From positions 62,001-126,000 of the forward strand of contig NZ_FNPL01000006.1 of NCBI RefSeq assembly GCF_900107305.1: DNA of 64,000 nucleotides, in the 5' to 3' direction. How positions within the stretch are numbered: position 1 is the stretch's first letter; each line of letters opens with the position of its first letter. The DNA comes from Thermoactinomyces sp. DSM 45892. Its GTDB lineage: Bacteria > Bacillota > Bacilli > Thermoactinomycetales > Thermoactinomycetaceae. The translations under genes were made by a program, and so were the position numbers. Of this stretch, positions 51,899 to 62,086 are shown in pieces. The notes under the pieces were generated by a model. The model searched no databases, was not told the DNA's origin, and was given only the letters and a program-made list of their open reading frames with translations.

Positions 51899-52963
51899 CT
51901 ATTTGCCTCCTCCTGGATGGAGCAGGGCAATTTCGAAGAACACTCCAAGAGCTCCACAAATTAAACCAACCAAACTAAATACCGCTACGATCTTCCACTC
52001 AGACCAGCCAATCAATTCAAAGTGATGATGTAGTGGACTCATCTTGAAGATCCGCTTTTTACGGAACTTAAAAGAGAGAACTTGTAGAATTACAGATAGC
52101 GTTTCGACCACAAATACAATTCCGATAAGAGGGAGTAAAAACTCTGTTTTCGTAATAATGGCGAGTGCAGCTAACCCACCACCGAGCGCTAGTGAGCCCG
52201 TATCCCCCATAAATACCTTGGCTGGATGTGCATTAAAGACGAGAAATCCCAGCAGAGCACCGATTACAGAAAAGGCAAAGATATAGACCGTTTGATTCCC
52301 TTGCCAAATTCCGATTACCGCATAAGCACCATACGCCATCACAGCCGTACTTGATAGAAGTCCATCTAAACCATCGGTTAAGTTTAACGCATTTGAAAAG
52401 CCTACCAATAGTAAAATCAAGAAAGGAAGGTAGAGCCAGTTGATAAAATAGGTTCCAATCCCAGGAACATGAACGCTAAAAATCGCCTTTGAGGCACCTT
52501 CTAGGTCTTGGGTATTTAGGTATCGAACGCTTAACAGGACATAAAATACAACAACCGCAATAAACAATTGTCCCAACAATTTTTGACTTGCGGTCAAACC
52601 CAAGCTTCGTTTCATAACCACTTTAATATAATCGTCCAAAAATCCAATAATTCCGTATCCGGCTGTAGCAAATAAAAGAATGAACAAGTCTGCATTGATG
52701 ATCTTTGCGTCGCCACTTTCTCTGTTTAACAAAAAATAACTACTAAAAGGAAGTGCTGTCAACACGAGAGCGATTAAGATGATCACCCCACCCATTGTAG
52801 GCGTTCCTGCTTTTTTCAAATGGGCTTGCGGTCCCTCCTCACGGATGCTTTGTCCAAATTTAAGACGTCGTAACGTCGGGATCACCATAGGGCCCAGTAT
52901 GACTGCTAGGCCAAATGCAACCATGATCGGGATTAAATACTCTCGAATATCTATGTTTGTCAT
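51899..52963 (-). CDS. mraY: Phospho-N-acetylmuramoyl-pentapeptide transferase
   Basis: Makes lipid I from UDP-MurNAc-pentapeptide and undecaprenyl phosphate. 354 residues, about ten TM. Motifs: GTPTMGG, GFLDDYIKV (catalytic Asp pair), NALNLTDGLDGLLSS, GDTGSLALGG and the HHHFELIGW loop. Slightly longer than the Bacillus protein (about 324). It starts 10 nt after murF. Confidence 0.96.
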   Translation of the reverse strand: MTNIDIREYLIPIMVAFGLAVILGPMVIPTLRRLKFGQSIREEGPQAHLKKAGTPTMGGVIILIALVLTALPFSSYFLLNRESGDAKIINADLFILLFATAGYGIIGFLDDYIKVVMKRSLGLTASQKLLGQLFIAVVVFYVLLSVRYLNTQDLEGASKAIFSVHVPGIGTYFINWLYLPFLILLLVGFSNALNLTDGLDGLLSSTAVMAYGAYAVIGIWQGNQTVYIFAFSVIGALLGFLVFNAHPAKVFMGDTGSLALGGGLAALAIITKTEFLLPLIGIVFVVETLSVILQVLSFKFRKKRIFKMSPLHHHFELIGWSEWKIVAVFSLVGLICGALGVFFEIALLHPGGGK

Positions 52964-52973
52964 GATAGCTTCA

Positions 52974-54365
52974 TTACGCTCCTTCTACTAAAGATCGAAT
53001 GACTTGATCTAGTTTCATCGCTCGCGAAGCCTTCACTAACATCAACGCTTGTGGATGACCGACCTTATCGATGTATTTGCCTGCTTCCTCAACACTAGAG
53101 AAATGAATCATTTCGCAAGACGGATCATGTCGTACTTCCTGTGCTCCCTCAGCAATCCACTTCCCCCGATCACCTACTGTAAAGAGTTTGTGAATTCCTT
53201 TTTCTATCACATATGCACCCAGTTCTCGATGATAGGACTCTTCCCACTCATCACCTAATTCACGAATATCACCAAGTAGTGCCCATTTTTCTTTCGTAGG
53301 CTCCATCTCTTGTAATAAGCGAATCGCCGCTTTCATAGAAGTAGGACTTGCGTTATAGCAATCATTTATGATTGGCATTCCATTTTTAGCAGTAATCATC
53401 TCCAAGCGCATACCTGTTAAACCAACATGCAAAAGCCCCTGAGCGATCTGTTCCTCACTCATGTGAAAAAAGCGCCCTACGGCAATCGCATAGCATGCAT
53501 TCACTATATTATGACGACCTAGTAGCGATAGATGATAACGATGATGAGTTTGTTTGGACTGGAACGTAAAACCTTTTGTGCCCAACATCTCTATGTCCAG
53601 CGGCATCTCATCATTCTTCTCTTTCCAGCCAATTCGAATCTGTGTCTGTGGAATCTTCCGCACTTTTTCAGCTAGGAGCGACTCATCCCCATCATAAATA
53701 AGGGTTCCATTTGATGATAAGCCATCTATAATCTCCAATTTTGCATCGGCAATACCTTCTCTACTTCCAAAGTGAGCTATATGTGACTCTCCTATATTGG
53801 TCACAATGGCAACTTGTGGCATTGCAAGCTGAGATAACAGGGAGATCTCCCCAACATGATTCATTCCCATCTCCACAATCGCAATCTCTGTCTCTTCTGG
53901 GATACTAAGCAGTGTAAGAGGGACCCCAATATGGTTATTTAAATTTCCCGCTGTTTTATGAACCCGAAATACTTGACCTAAAACAGCAGCCACAAGATCC
54001 TTCGTGGTAGTCTTGCCATTTGAGCCTGTAATTCCAACCACCGGAATCGCAATCTCTTCGCGATATTTCTTAGCCATCTGTTGCAGAGCTGTCAATGTAT
54101 CTGGTACCACTATCAACGGTATATCACAAAAGCCTTCCGGGATGGGTTCCAGCTCATTCCACAACGCAACAACTGCACCCGCTTCTATCGCTTGAGATAA
54201 AAATTGGTGACCATTAAAACGATCTCCTACGAGCGGCACATATAATGCCCCTTGCTGAAGACTTCGAGTATCCGTACTGACAGAAGAAATCATCCTATCT
54301 TTATCTTCCACAAAGACCGTCTGTCCACCTGTCGCTTTTTGAATCCAAGTTATACTCCGCTTCAT
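52974..54365 (-). CDS. murF: UDP-N-acetylmuramoyl-tripeptide-D-alanyl-D-alanine ligase
   Basis: 463 residues. Adds D-Ala-D-Ala to the UDP-MurNAc tripeptide. P-loop GITGSNGKTTTKDLVAAVL, EMGMNHVGEISLL, and INDCYNASPTSMKAA in the C-terminal ligase domain. The ATG overlaps the murE stop (ATGA). Confidence 0.96.
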   Translation of the reverse strand: MKRSITWIQKATGGQTVFVEDKDRMISSVSTDTRSLQQGALYVPLVGDRFNGHQFLSQAIEAGAVVALWNELEPIPEGFCDIPLIVVPDTLTALQQMAKKYREEIAIPVVGITGSNGKTTTKDLVAAVLGQVFRVHKTAGNLNNHIGVPLTLLSIPEETEIAIVEMGMNHVGEISLLSQLAMPQVAIVTNIGESHIAHFGSREGIADAKLEIIDGLSSNGTLIYDGDESLLAEKVRKIPQTQIRIGWKEKNDEMPLDIEMLGTKGFTFQSKQTHHRYHLSLLGRHNIVNACYAIAVGRFFHMSEEQIAQGLLHVGLTGMRLEMITAKNGMPIINDCYNASPTSMKAAIRLLQEMEPTKEKWALLGDIRELGDEWEESYHRELGAYVIEKGIHKLFTVGDRGKWIAEGAQEVRHDPSCEMIHFSSVEEAGKYIDKVGHPQALMLVKASRAMKLDQVIRSLVEGA

Positions 54366-55849
54366 TTCAAATCCTCCAACATAAACTGCCTTGCGATCAC
54401 TCGATCGTCAAAATCATTTTTTACACCATTGATTTCTTGATAAGTCTCATGACCTTTTCCTGCAATCAGAATTACATCGCCTGATTGAGCATGCAGAATC
54501 GCATATCGAATCGCTTCCGCTCGATCTACAATGGTATGTATTTTTTCTGCCTTCACACTCAGTACACCCGATAACATATCCTCTAAAATCGCCTCAGGCT
54601 GTTCCGTTCTCGGATTATCTGATGTATAGATAGCCAGATCACTATAGTCTGCTGCTATCTTCGCCATCAAAGGACGCTTCGTACGATCACGGTCGCCACC
54701 ACATCCTATCAATGTAATCACTCGTTTCGAAGCAAATTCACGTACGGTTTTTAACGCATTTTCCAAGCTGTCTGGGGTGTGCGCATAGTCAACCACAACA
54801 GTAAAATCTTGACCTGCATGAACAGGTTCAAAACGTCCGTCTACACCTGGAATTTGTTCGAGAGAGTTTATGATTTGCTCTAACGATAAGCCTTCAATCA
54901 GGCCGACACTAATAGCAGCAAGCATATTCAAAACATTAAATTTCCCCATTAGCTTCGTATTCACTGCACCATTCCCACAGAATGTATGCAAATCAAAGCT
55001 TGTTCCTTGTGGAGTAATGCGAATGTTACTTGCCATTACATCCGCTGATTGATCAATTCCAAATGTAACCACTTGAGCTGGTGTGATTCGGGCATAATAT
55101 GAAGAAGCGGGATCATCCGCATTTAACACTGCATAACACTGCTCATCCGAAGAAGTAAGATACTGGTTCGCCAGTTGGTTAAATAGCAAACCTTTTGCTT
55201 CCCGGTACTGTTCCATCGTTTCATGATAATCCAAATGATCTTGTGTTAGATTGGTAAATACACCAATATGAAACTTACAACCTCGAGTTCTGCCCTGATC
55301 AAGCGCATGTGAGGATACTTCAATGAAGGAATACTCACAACCTTCATCACGCATCATACGAAAACTCTTTTGTAACTCAAGGATTTCAGGCGTTGTATTG
55401 GAAGTAGGGAGCTCCCGATCTCCAATTTTCATGCCAATCGTTCCGATTAATCCTGATTTCTTTTCATGATCAAGGAAAAGATTCTGAAGTAGGGTAGAGG
55501 TGGTTGTCTTCCCATTCGTCCCTGTGATCCCAATCAATTTCAGTTCATGTGTAGGGTGTCCGTAGTAAATATCTGCTACAATGGCCATGGCCCGGCGAGT
55601 ATCAGGCACCTGTATCACTGTCACATGAGGCGGGACCTCCACCATCTCTTCTACCAGTATAGCAATAGCACCTCTTTGGACCGCTTGTGAAATATAGCGG
55701 TGTCCATCAACCGTAAACCCACGAACCGCAATAAAGAGATTACCTGGCTTTACTTGACGTGAATCCATCTCTATTCCACTAATTTCCACTGCCACATCCC
55801 CAGACACCCGCTTCAGTAAAAGCGACTGGATCACATTTTGAAGAATCAT
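54362..55849 (-). CDS. murE: UDP-N-acetylmuramoyl-tripeptide synthetase (meso-DAP adding)
   Basis: About 495 residues. P-loop GITGTNGKTTTSTLLQ, VSSHALDQGR, DYAHTPDSLENAL and the C-terminal TSDNPRTEQPEAI. The DNPR motif is the usual mark for meso-diaminopimelate over lysine. Start ATG 55849 with GAGGAGG upstream; a TTG at 55876 is not supported. A small hairpin (55899-55916) lies between spoVD and murE. Confidence 0.95.
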   Translation of the reverse strand: MILQNVIQSLLLKRVSGDVAVEISGIEMDSRQVKPGNLFIAVRGFTVDGHRYISQAVQRGAIAILVEEMVEVPPHVTVIQVPDTRRAMAIVADIYYGHPTHELKLIGITGTNGKTTTSTLLQNLFLDHEKKSGLIGTIGMKIGDRELPTSNTTPEILELQKSFRMMRDEGCEYSFIEVSSHALDQGRTRGCKFHIGVFTNLTQDHLDYHETMEQYREAKGLLFNQLANQYLTSSDEQCYAVLNADDPASSYYARITPAQVVTFGIDQSADVMASNIRITPQGTSFDLHTFCGNGAVNTKLMGKFNVLNMLAAISVGLIEGLSLEQIINSLEQIPGVDGRFEPVHAGQDFTVVVDYAHTPDSLENALKTVREFASKRVITLIGCGGDRDRTKRPLMAKIAADYSDLAIYTSDNPRTEQPEAILEDMLSGVLSVKAEKIHTIVDRAEAIRYAILHAQSGDVILIAGKGHETYQEINGVKNDFDDRVIARQFMLEDLK

Positions 55850-55885
55850 CTCTTTCCTCCTCAATCCAAAAAACAAGGTATGTAT

Positions 55886-55916
55886 GAAATAAATAAATGC
55901 CAGGTTTTGTCCTGGC
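55886..55916 (-). terminator. Weak terminator between spoVD and murE
   Basis: Minus strand: GCCAGG-ACAAAA-CCTGGC (55899-55916) followed by ATTTATTTATTT. The tail is T-rich but broken, so partial read-through into murE is expected. Confidence 0.5.
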
Positions 55917-55937
55917 GTTTATTATACCATCTTTATT

Positions 55938-57869
55938 TTAATCTCCCATCATGGTTTTGTCACCCAAATACAACTGGATTGATGAACCCTTTTTGACTCT
56001 TTCCCCAGGAGCCGGAATCTGATCAATCACCACATTCCCTTGCCCAACTGGCTTTAGAGGGAAATCAAACAGACTGTTACGAATTTTGTCTAGCTCTTGA
56101 CCGATTAAATCTGGTGTCTCTACGATTGGAGTTGTAAGAGGTGTATCTTCAGGTGGGATCTGATTCTTGCGCTTAGGAATCCCCAGATGGCGCAAACTAT
56201 CACCGATAATATTTCCTACAATAGGCGCTGCTACCACTCCCCCAAATTGAATCCCTTGCGGATTATCCACTGCCACATATACCACCATTTTGGGATCGTC
56301 TGCAGGAGCAAAGCCTATAAACGAAACAATATGATTATTCGGCAAATAACCTCCATTTGGACCCACTTTTTGAGCTGTACCCGTCTTACCACCTACACGA
56401 TAGCCATCCACGAAAGCTTTTCGTCCCGTGCCCTTGGCAACTACACTCTCCAACGACTCCCTTACTACTTTGGAAGTAGCTTCGGAGATGACTGTCCCCT
56501 CTACTTTCGGTTGATACGCTTCTATTATCTTCCCAGTATCTGGATCCACCCACTCTTTCATCACATGAGGAACCACCATCTTCCCTCCATTTATAGCCGC
56601 TGAAACAGCTCGTACCTGTTGAATGGGTGTGACGGAAACCCCTTGACCAAATGCAGTCGTTGCTTGTTCTACGGGTCCCATCCGCTCTGGTTTAAATAGA
56701 ATCCCCTTAGCCTCACCGTTCAAGTCGATACCCGTTTTTTTGCCGAAACCAAATCGATTCACATAATCCAGCAACTTATTCTTTCCTAATCGATTTCCTA
56801 ATTCCACAAATCCGGGGTTACAAGAGTTCTCCACCACTTCCAAGAACGATTCATGACCGTGGCCCCCTTTTTTCCAACATCTGAGACGGGCGCCGCTTAC
56901 CATGACATACCCAGGATCATGAAACGACTCGGTCAAATTTACTTTTTTCTCTTCCAACGCCGCAGCAAGAGTAATGATTTTAAAAGTAGAGCCTGGTTCA
57001 TACGTTTTCCAAATCGGTAAATTTCGGTTATAAATCAATGAATCGGTGGTCTGATATTCATCCGGACGAAAGGAGGGTTTACTGCTCATTCCCAAAATTT
57101 CACCATTGTTTGGGTCCATCGCGATCGCCAAAACGCTTTCCGGATTATACTGAGCCATAGCTTGATCTAACTCCCGCTCGATAATAGCTTGCACATCTAA
57201 GTCTAGAGTCAGCCTAAGGTCTTTGCCAGGCTTCGGCGGGATAAACTCTTCTTTCGAATTAGGCATTCTTTCTCCTTTCGCATTAGAAGCAAAGGAAATA
57301 TAGCCTTTTTGTCCGCTTAATTGTTTATCATAAATGAGCTCTAAGCCTGCTAAACCTTGATTATCTCCACCTGTGAAACCAAGCATATGTGCCGCCATCG
57401 TCCCATAGGGATAATATCGTCTACTATCTTCTGTTATGAGGACACCCGGCAATTGCATCTCTTGAAGAATGTTAGCCTTCTCTTCAGAAATCTTCTGACC
57501 GATACTCTTTAGCCATACCTTTGATTCTTTTTTGGAAACAAATTCGAGTATTTTTTTCTCGTCTCCTTCAAGTACCTCTGCTAATTTCTTTGCTGTCCCA
57601 GCCTTGTCCTTAATCATGGCAGGAAAGAGTAGGACGGATGGAGCGCTTATATTATAAGCAATTTTCTTGCCATCCCGATCTAGAATCATACCCCGTTTCG
57701 CTAAAAAGTCGGCATCTCTACTTCCTAGCTCCTCTGCTTTTCGCGCCCACCATTCTCCTTGCGCCAACTGTACATAAGAAAGTCTACCGATCAATGTAAT
57801 CATCACTAGGACTGCTATGATCAGTACGACAAACAACCTTTTTTTCACTATCGATTGTATCGCACGCAT
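55938..57869 (-). CDS. spoVD: Sporulation-specific class B penicillin-binding protein SpoVD
   Basis: Transpeptidase for spore cortex synthesis that pairs with SpoVE. 643 residues. N-terminal TM at about 12-32, PBP dimerisation domain, then transpeptidase motifs STFK (near 297), SCN (near 352) and KTGTAQK (near 497). A single C-terminal PASTA domain from about 580 (TPDLIGQELDKIRNSLFDF) distinguishes it from the neighbouring PBP2B. AAGGAGGGG upstream of ATG. Confidence 0.95.
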   Translation of the reverse strand: MRAIQSIVKKRLFVVLIIAVLVMITLIGRLSYVQLAQGEWWARKAEELGSRDADFLAKRGMILDRDGKKIAYNISAPSVLLFPAMIKDKAGTAKKLAEVLEGDEKKILEFVSKKESKVWLKSIGQKISEEKANILQEMQLPGVLITEDSRRYYPYGTMAAHMLGFTGGDNQGLAGLELIYDKQLSGQKGYISFASNAKGERMPNSKEEFIPPKPGKDLRLTLDLDVQAIIERELDQAMAQYNPESVLAIAMDPNNGEILGMSSKPSFRPDEYQTTDSLIYNRNLPIWKTYEPGSTFKIITLAAALEEKKVNLTESFHDPGYVMVSGARLRCWKKGGHGHESFLEVVENSCNPGFVELGNRLGKNKLLDYVNRFGFGKKTGIDLNGEAKGILFKPERMGPVEQATTAFGQGVSVTPIQQVRAVSAAINGGKMVVPHVMKEWVDPDTGKIIEAYQPKVEGTVISEATSKVVRESLESVVAKGTGRKAFVDGYRVGGKTGTAQKVGPNGGYLPNNHIVSFIGFAPADDPKMVVYVAVDNPQGIQFGGVVAAPIVGNIIGDSLRHLGIPKRKNQIPPEDTPLTTPIVETPDLIGQELDKIRNSLFDFPLKPVGQGNVVIDQIPAPGERVKKGSSIQLYLGDKTMMGD

Positions 57870-57943
57870 AAGAGTCCCCTCCTTGTCCCACTTGTTCTCC
57901 TATACCTATTCATCTAGATTCTGATACATGACAATTATATTCC

Positions 57944-57982
57944 AAAGAAAAGACCCTTCCGGCCTACTGGACAGAAGGGTCT
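57944..57982 (-). terminator. Terminator after the CotF-like gene
   Basis: Minus strand: arms AGACCCTTC and GAAGGGTCT (57951-57982), then TTTTCTTTGG. It isolates the coat gene from spoVD. Confidence 0.82.
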
Positions 57983-57989
57983 AAACAGC

Positions 57990-58679
57990 TTAATGCGATT
58001 GGGGTGACCCATGATTCATAGAACTCGAAGGAGAAGGTGTCTGATTAATCGGTACTACTTTGCTACCTTGTGGTTGCCTAGAAGCTTGCGACTGATTGGT
58101 GGCCAGACCAAATGAATTTTGCATCTGCGCCATATCTGCCTCAGCCAATTGAGGTACTTGGTAATATTGATGCTTGTTTTGATACAAGAAGATTTCATAT
58201 GCCATCTCAATACAGTTTGGAATGCTATCAGCCAAAACCCGTCTCACGACTGGATTAGTTGCTTCCGTGGCAGCCACTGTTCTGATGCCAGCCAATGTCT
58301 TCAGCATGATCAGCATATGACCAGAAATACCTTCATCCTTCACTTCCATCACTGAATGAATCGGCTTCTTAGGCTGCGAAGGCTTCATTCCGTAGACGAT
58401 GGTATCATTATGCTGCGTCATTTGATAACGAAGCGTTCCATGTGCAGGATCTTCCCCTGTGGAAAACGCCTGTACTAGCATATTGTACTCATCTGTCAAA
58501 AACTTGTATTGACGGTCCAGAATGGTTAGTAGCTCTGAACACTTGACATACTGTCGGGACATCGTATATGAATCTAACGTGCTCACTGTTACGGATAAAA
58601 CCTCGTGTATGTCAAATACTTCATGGCCACTGTGGTTTCGTTTTACCGTGCCAACGTGCATGTTTGGAGCGTTATTCAT
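57990..58679 (-). CDS. CotF-like spore coat protein
   Basis: 229 residues, soluble, no signal. N-terminal half with HEVLSVTVSTLDSYTMSRQYVKC and DRQYKFLTDEYNMLVQAF. The central ISGHMLIMLKTLAGIRTVAATEATNPVVRRVLADSI is similar in pattern to the CotF helical bundle (TDLLISAKTGVKNYA... EVRNVL). A low-complexity tail follows (SQASRQPQGS, TPSPSSSMNHGSPQ). CotF family members are coat or coat-associated proteins. Its own ribosome site AAGGAGGG and flanking terminators suggest independent, probably sporulation-timed, expression inside the dcw cluster. Family call is moderate. Confidence 0.65.
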   Translation of the reverse strand: MNNAPNMHVGTVKRNHSGHEVFDIHEVLSVTVSTLDSYTMSRQYVKCSELLTILDRQYKFLTDEYNMLVQAFSTGEDPAHGTLRYQMTQHNDTIVYGMKPSQPKKPIHSVMEVKDEGISGHMLIMLKTLAGIRTVAATEATNPVVRRVLADSIPNCIEMAYEIFLYQNKHQYYQVPQLAEADMAQMQNSFGLATNQSQASRQPQGSKVVPINQTPSPSSSMNHGSPQSH

Positions 58680-58764
58680 GAGAATCCCTCCTTAGGTCAT
58701 ATGATGTGCCCAATCTTATACTGTCCCAAAAGGCAAACACCCATGTAGGTAAGTATTGGAGTAC

Positions 58765-58793
58765 AAAAAAGGGAAACGCATATTCACGTTCCC
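58765..58793 (-). terminator. Terminator after pbpB
   Basis: Minus strand: arms GGGAACG and CGTTTCCC (58771-58793), then six T (58765-58770), directly after the pbpB stop. Confidence 0.82.
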
Positions 58794-58799
58794 CCCTCA

Positions 58800-60587
58800 C
58801 TATTTAATTTCTGGTTCTGTTTCCAAAGAAGGCACACGTAAAACTTGCATAGTCTGCTGGATGATATCCTTGGCAACAGGAGCAGCCATTGCACCACCTG
58901 AGGCATCTGCACCCTTTGGCTCATCAAGTGCCACATATACAATAACCTTGGGATTATCTGCTGGAGCGAAACCAATAAAGGAAGTGATATAGGTATTAGG
59001 TAAGTATTTACCCGTTTTTGGGTCTGGCTTTTGAGCAGTGCCTGTTTTTCCTGCCACCCGATAGCCGGGAACATCTGCCTTTTGCCCAGTACCTTTTTTA
59101 ATGACATCGCGTAGAATTTGTTTCACCTCGGTTGTGGTCTCAGGACGAATAATCTGATGCTTCTCAACCGCTGGTTGTTCAACCGTTTTTTTCGTTTTTG
59201 GGTCGATCACTTCTTTTAACAAGTGAGGCTTGATCAGGTTTCCACCGTTCGCAATGCTACCCACCGCTTGGACTTGTTGAATTGGAGTTACGGCAATTCC
59301 TTGACCAAAAGCGGTTGTTGCTAATTCGGATGCGGCTAGCTCTCGACCAAAATAAAAACCGCTTGCTTCGCCCGGAAGGTCAATTCCTGTTTTACGACCT
59401 ATCCGATCTGTCACCCGACCAAATCCAAAGCGATCGATATACTCATATAATTTCTCAGCACCCAAATGTTCTCCCATCTTCACAAAGCCAACATTACTGG
59501 ACTGGATAACCCCTTCACGGTAGGAGATATCACCCCAACCGCCTCTCTTCCAGTCACAAATCGGATTGTTTAAACCTGATACTTGAATACATCCGGAAGT
59601 ATATGTACGATCTGCCTCAAATTTACCTTCCTCGATAGCCGCCGCAAGGGTCACAATCTTAAACGTAGATCCTGGTTCAAATTGGCTTTGTACCGCCATA
59701 TTATGTCCATTTTCTGTACTATAAGTAGTAGACGCTTTTCGGAGGTCGAAAGTCGGCCTACTTACCATCGCCAAAATCTCTCCATTTGATGGATCAGCCA
59801 CAATAGCCGTTGCACCTTTGGCTTCATACTGTTTCATAGCCTGATCTAATACTTTCTCCACATGGCTCTGTATACTCGCATCGATGGTTAAAACAAGATC
59901 CTTTCCATCAATCGGCGGTTTGTACGACTCAGGTCCATCAGTTACCATCATACCATTAGCCGCTTTTTTATATTTCACATAGCCATCTTTACCACGGAGC
60001 AAATTTTGATACGTACTTTCAATTCCACCGACTGGCTTTTCCTCACTATTCAGGAAGCCTAATAGGTGCGCTGATCCAGCTTCGGTATATTGACGCTGGG
60101 TGGTTTTATAAGCGTAAATCCCTTTTAGTTCTTTCTTTTGCTTTAGTCGAAGGTAGTTCGCATACACTTCCCTTGAAAAATAAATTTTGCCTGCTTCTCG
60201 ATCTCTTAATTCTGCATATTTCCCTTTTTTACGCAACAAGCTAATTAAATTTTCTTTCGAAATCTCTAGAAGGGAGGATAGTTGTGTTGCCGTTTTGTCT
60301 ATATCTTTCTCTTTCAGTTGGCTTGGATCAGCAGTAAAAAAATAGGCTGGTTCTTCCCAAGCCATAACATAATTTTTACTACGATCATAAATGGTTCCAC
60401 GTTTCGCTTTTAAAATCGGGTTGTTATTGTTCCAAATTTTCTCTGCATCCTTTGTTAGCTCAGACGAGGCAACCGTTTGGATCCACAGCAAGCGAAACGT
60501 AACACCTGTCAATAATCCTAACAAGACCAACCCGATGATAAGGGAGCGAAATTTACTTCGTTTTCCTGTCTGCTTTTCTGTCTGCAT
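58800..60587 (-). CDS. pbpB: Penicillin-binding protein 2B (septal transpeptidase, FtsI)
   Basis: Class B PBP of the divisome. 595 residues: basic cytoplasmic start, TM at about 14-35, dimerisation domain, STFK (near 300), SSN (near 355) and KTGTAQK (near 505). No PASTA repeat, in contrast to B. subtilis PBP2B, which has two; the protein ends shortly after the transpeptidase domain. ATG with GAGGAG region upstream; ftsL lies 57 nt before. Confidence 0.93.
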   Translation of the reverse strand: MQTEKQTGKRSKFRSLIIGLVLLGLLTGVTFRLLWIQTVASSELTKDAEKIWNNNNPILKAKRGTIYDRSKNYVMAWEEPAYFFTADPSQLKEKDIDKTATQLSSLLEISKENLISLLRKKGKYAELRDREAGKIYFSREVYANYLRLKQKKELKGIYAYKTTQRQYTEAGSAHLLGFLNSEEKPVGGIESTYQNLLRGKDGYVKYKKAANGMMVTDGPESYKPPIDGKDLVLTIDASIQSHVEKVLDQAMKQYEAKGATAIVADPSNGEILAMVSRPTFDLRKASTTYSTENGHNMAVQSQFEPGSTFKIVTLAAAIEEGKFEADRTYTSGCIQVSGLNNPICDWKRGGWGDISYREGVIQSSNVGFVKMGEHLGAEKLYEYIDRFGFGRVTDRIGRKTGIDLPGEASGFYFGRELAASELATTAFGQGIAVTPIQQVQAVGSIANGGNLIKPHLLKEVIDPKTKKTVEQPAVEKHQIIRPETTTEVKQILRDVIKKGTGQKADVPGYRVAGKTGTAQKPDPKTGKYLPNTYITSFIGFAPADNPKVIVYVALDEPKGADASGGAMAAPVAKDIIQQTMQVLRVPSLETEPEIK

Positions 60588-60644
60588 AAAATGGTTCTCC
60601 TCGGCAAAGAAATTATCTAAGATTCTTAATTATTCCATTATCAT

Positions 60645-61028
60645 CTATGGTGTGTTCTTTTCTTTTCCTGCCGGAGAAATTTTCTTGCTTTCAATGATTT
60701 GCAAACCATTCTGTTCAGCATATTGACGAATTCGTGCATCGCTCTGGAGCTTGTTTTTCTCCGCTTCTAATTGAAGGTTGGCTTCTTTGACTTGTTGAAT
60801 TTCTTTGTCAGCCTTCTGGATGGCAAGATTTAATTCCGCGGTTTCAGCATATCGAGATACAACTAAAACGGTCAGGGCTACGCATATAATGACACTTCCG
60901 ATGTATAATAGCTTTTCTGGTACAGTAAGCCCTTTGATTAAGGGTTGTTTTTTTGCTTTGACCTGTGTATTTGTACTTGTAGGGGTAAGCGGTCTTGCTA
61001 CCGCAACATTACCACGTTCCTGTCTCAT
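60645..61028 (-). CDS. ftsL: Cell division protein FtsL
   Basis: 127 residues. Cytoplasmic basic segment, one TM (LLYIGSVIICVALTVLVVS, about 40-60), then a coiled coil (LNLAIQKADKEIQQVKEANLQLEAEKNKLQ in part), and DARIRQYAEQNGLQI. It binds DivIC and DivIB. Position between rsmH and pbpB is as in Bacillus. Confidence 0.92.
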   Translation of the reverse strand: MRQERGNVAVARPLTPTSTNTQVKAKKQPLIKGLTVPEKLLYIGSVIICVALTVLVVSRYAETAELNLAIQKADKEIQQVKEANLQLEAEKNKLQSDARIRQYAEQNGLQIIESKKISPAGKEKNTP

Positions 61029-61135
61029 CCAAATAGCCTCCTTACGCTACCTATACATTTCTTTTTTTCGTAACTCTCTTTCTTAACCTATACCCTGTTT
61101 GTAAGACCTTGTCACATGAAACAAGGTCTTATTAT

Positions 61136-62068
61136 CTATATTTTTTCAGCAACACGTAATTTCGCAGAACGTGCACGAGCATTTTGTTCCAATTCTTCAG
61201 CGCTAGGCGCGATCGGCTTACGTGTGATGATCTTTAGCTTTGGTTTTTGGTGACACGTACATATAGGGAAATTTGGAGGGCAGATACATCCCTTTGCCTG
61301 TTCCAAATAAAATTGTTTACAAATACGGTCTTCTAGTGAGTGGAATGTGATCACACTGACTCTACCTCTAGGAGCTAGAATCTCCATCACTTGCTCCAAC
61401 GCTTCTTCAAATACAGTTAATTCTTCATTTACTGCGATTCGAATTGCCTGAAATGAACGTCTAGCTGGGTGAGGTCCACTACGTCTTGTGGCAGCTGGAA
61501 TCGCCTCTTTGATGATCTCGGCTAACTCCGTTGTCGTTTCAATCGGCTTACTTGTTCGATACTCCACAATCCGCTTAGCAATGCGACGACTAAACTTCTC
61601 TTCTCCGTATATGTACAGAATTCGAGCAATCTCTGCCTCGTCGTATTGGTTCACTACCTCAAATGCCGTCCGTTCCTGTTCCCGATCCATTCGCATGTCC
61701 AAAGGGGCTTCATAGTGATAGCTAAATCCCCGTTCACTCTCATCTAACTGTGGGGAAGAGACTCCTAGATCAAACAAAATCCCATCTACCCCAGTAAATC
61801 CTAAATCCTTCACTACTTGTGCGATATGACGAAAGTTCGTTTTTACCAAGTGAACTTTGCACGTCACGCCTTCTAGCCGCTTCCTTGCGGCAGATAATGC
61901 CTTCTCATCTTGATCCAAACCAATTAACACACCGTCTTGACTTAATCGACTTGCTATCAATCCGCTATGACCCGCTCCACCTAATGTGCAATCTACATAA
62001 ATTCCATCTGGTTTGATTTTTAGTCCGTCTACAGCTTCATCTCTTAATACCGTTACATGATTAAACAA
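61136..62068 (-). CDS. rsmH: 16S rRNA (cytosine-1402-N4) methyltransferase
   Basis: 310 residues. N-terminal [16 protein letters not shown]-binding [33 protein letters not shown] and [15 protein letters not shown]-like [26 protein letters not shown] start at 62068 with AAGGATGAG upstream. The frame of an overlapping ATG codes only five residues. Follows mraZ by 18 nt. Confidence 0.95.
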   Translation of the reverse strand: MFNHVTVLRDEAVDGLKIKPDGIYVDCTLGGAGHSGLIASRLSQDGVLIGLDQDEKALSAARKRLEGVTCKVHLVKTNFRHIAQVVKDLGFTGVDGILFDLGVSSPQLDESERGFSYHYEAPLDMRMDREQERTAFEVVNQYDEAEIARILYIYGEEKFSRRIAKRIVEYRTSKPIETTTELAEIIKEAIPAATRRSGPHPARRSFQAIRIAVNEELTVFEEALEQVMEILAPRGRVSVITFHSLEDRICKQFYLEQAKGCICPPNFPICTCHQKPKLKIITRKPIAPSAEELEQNARARSAKLRVAEKI

Positions 62069-62086
62069 TGGTGCTCATCCTTATCC

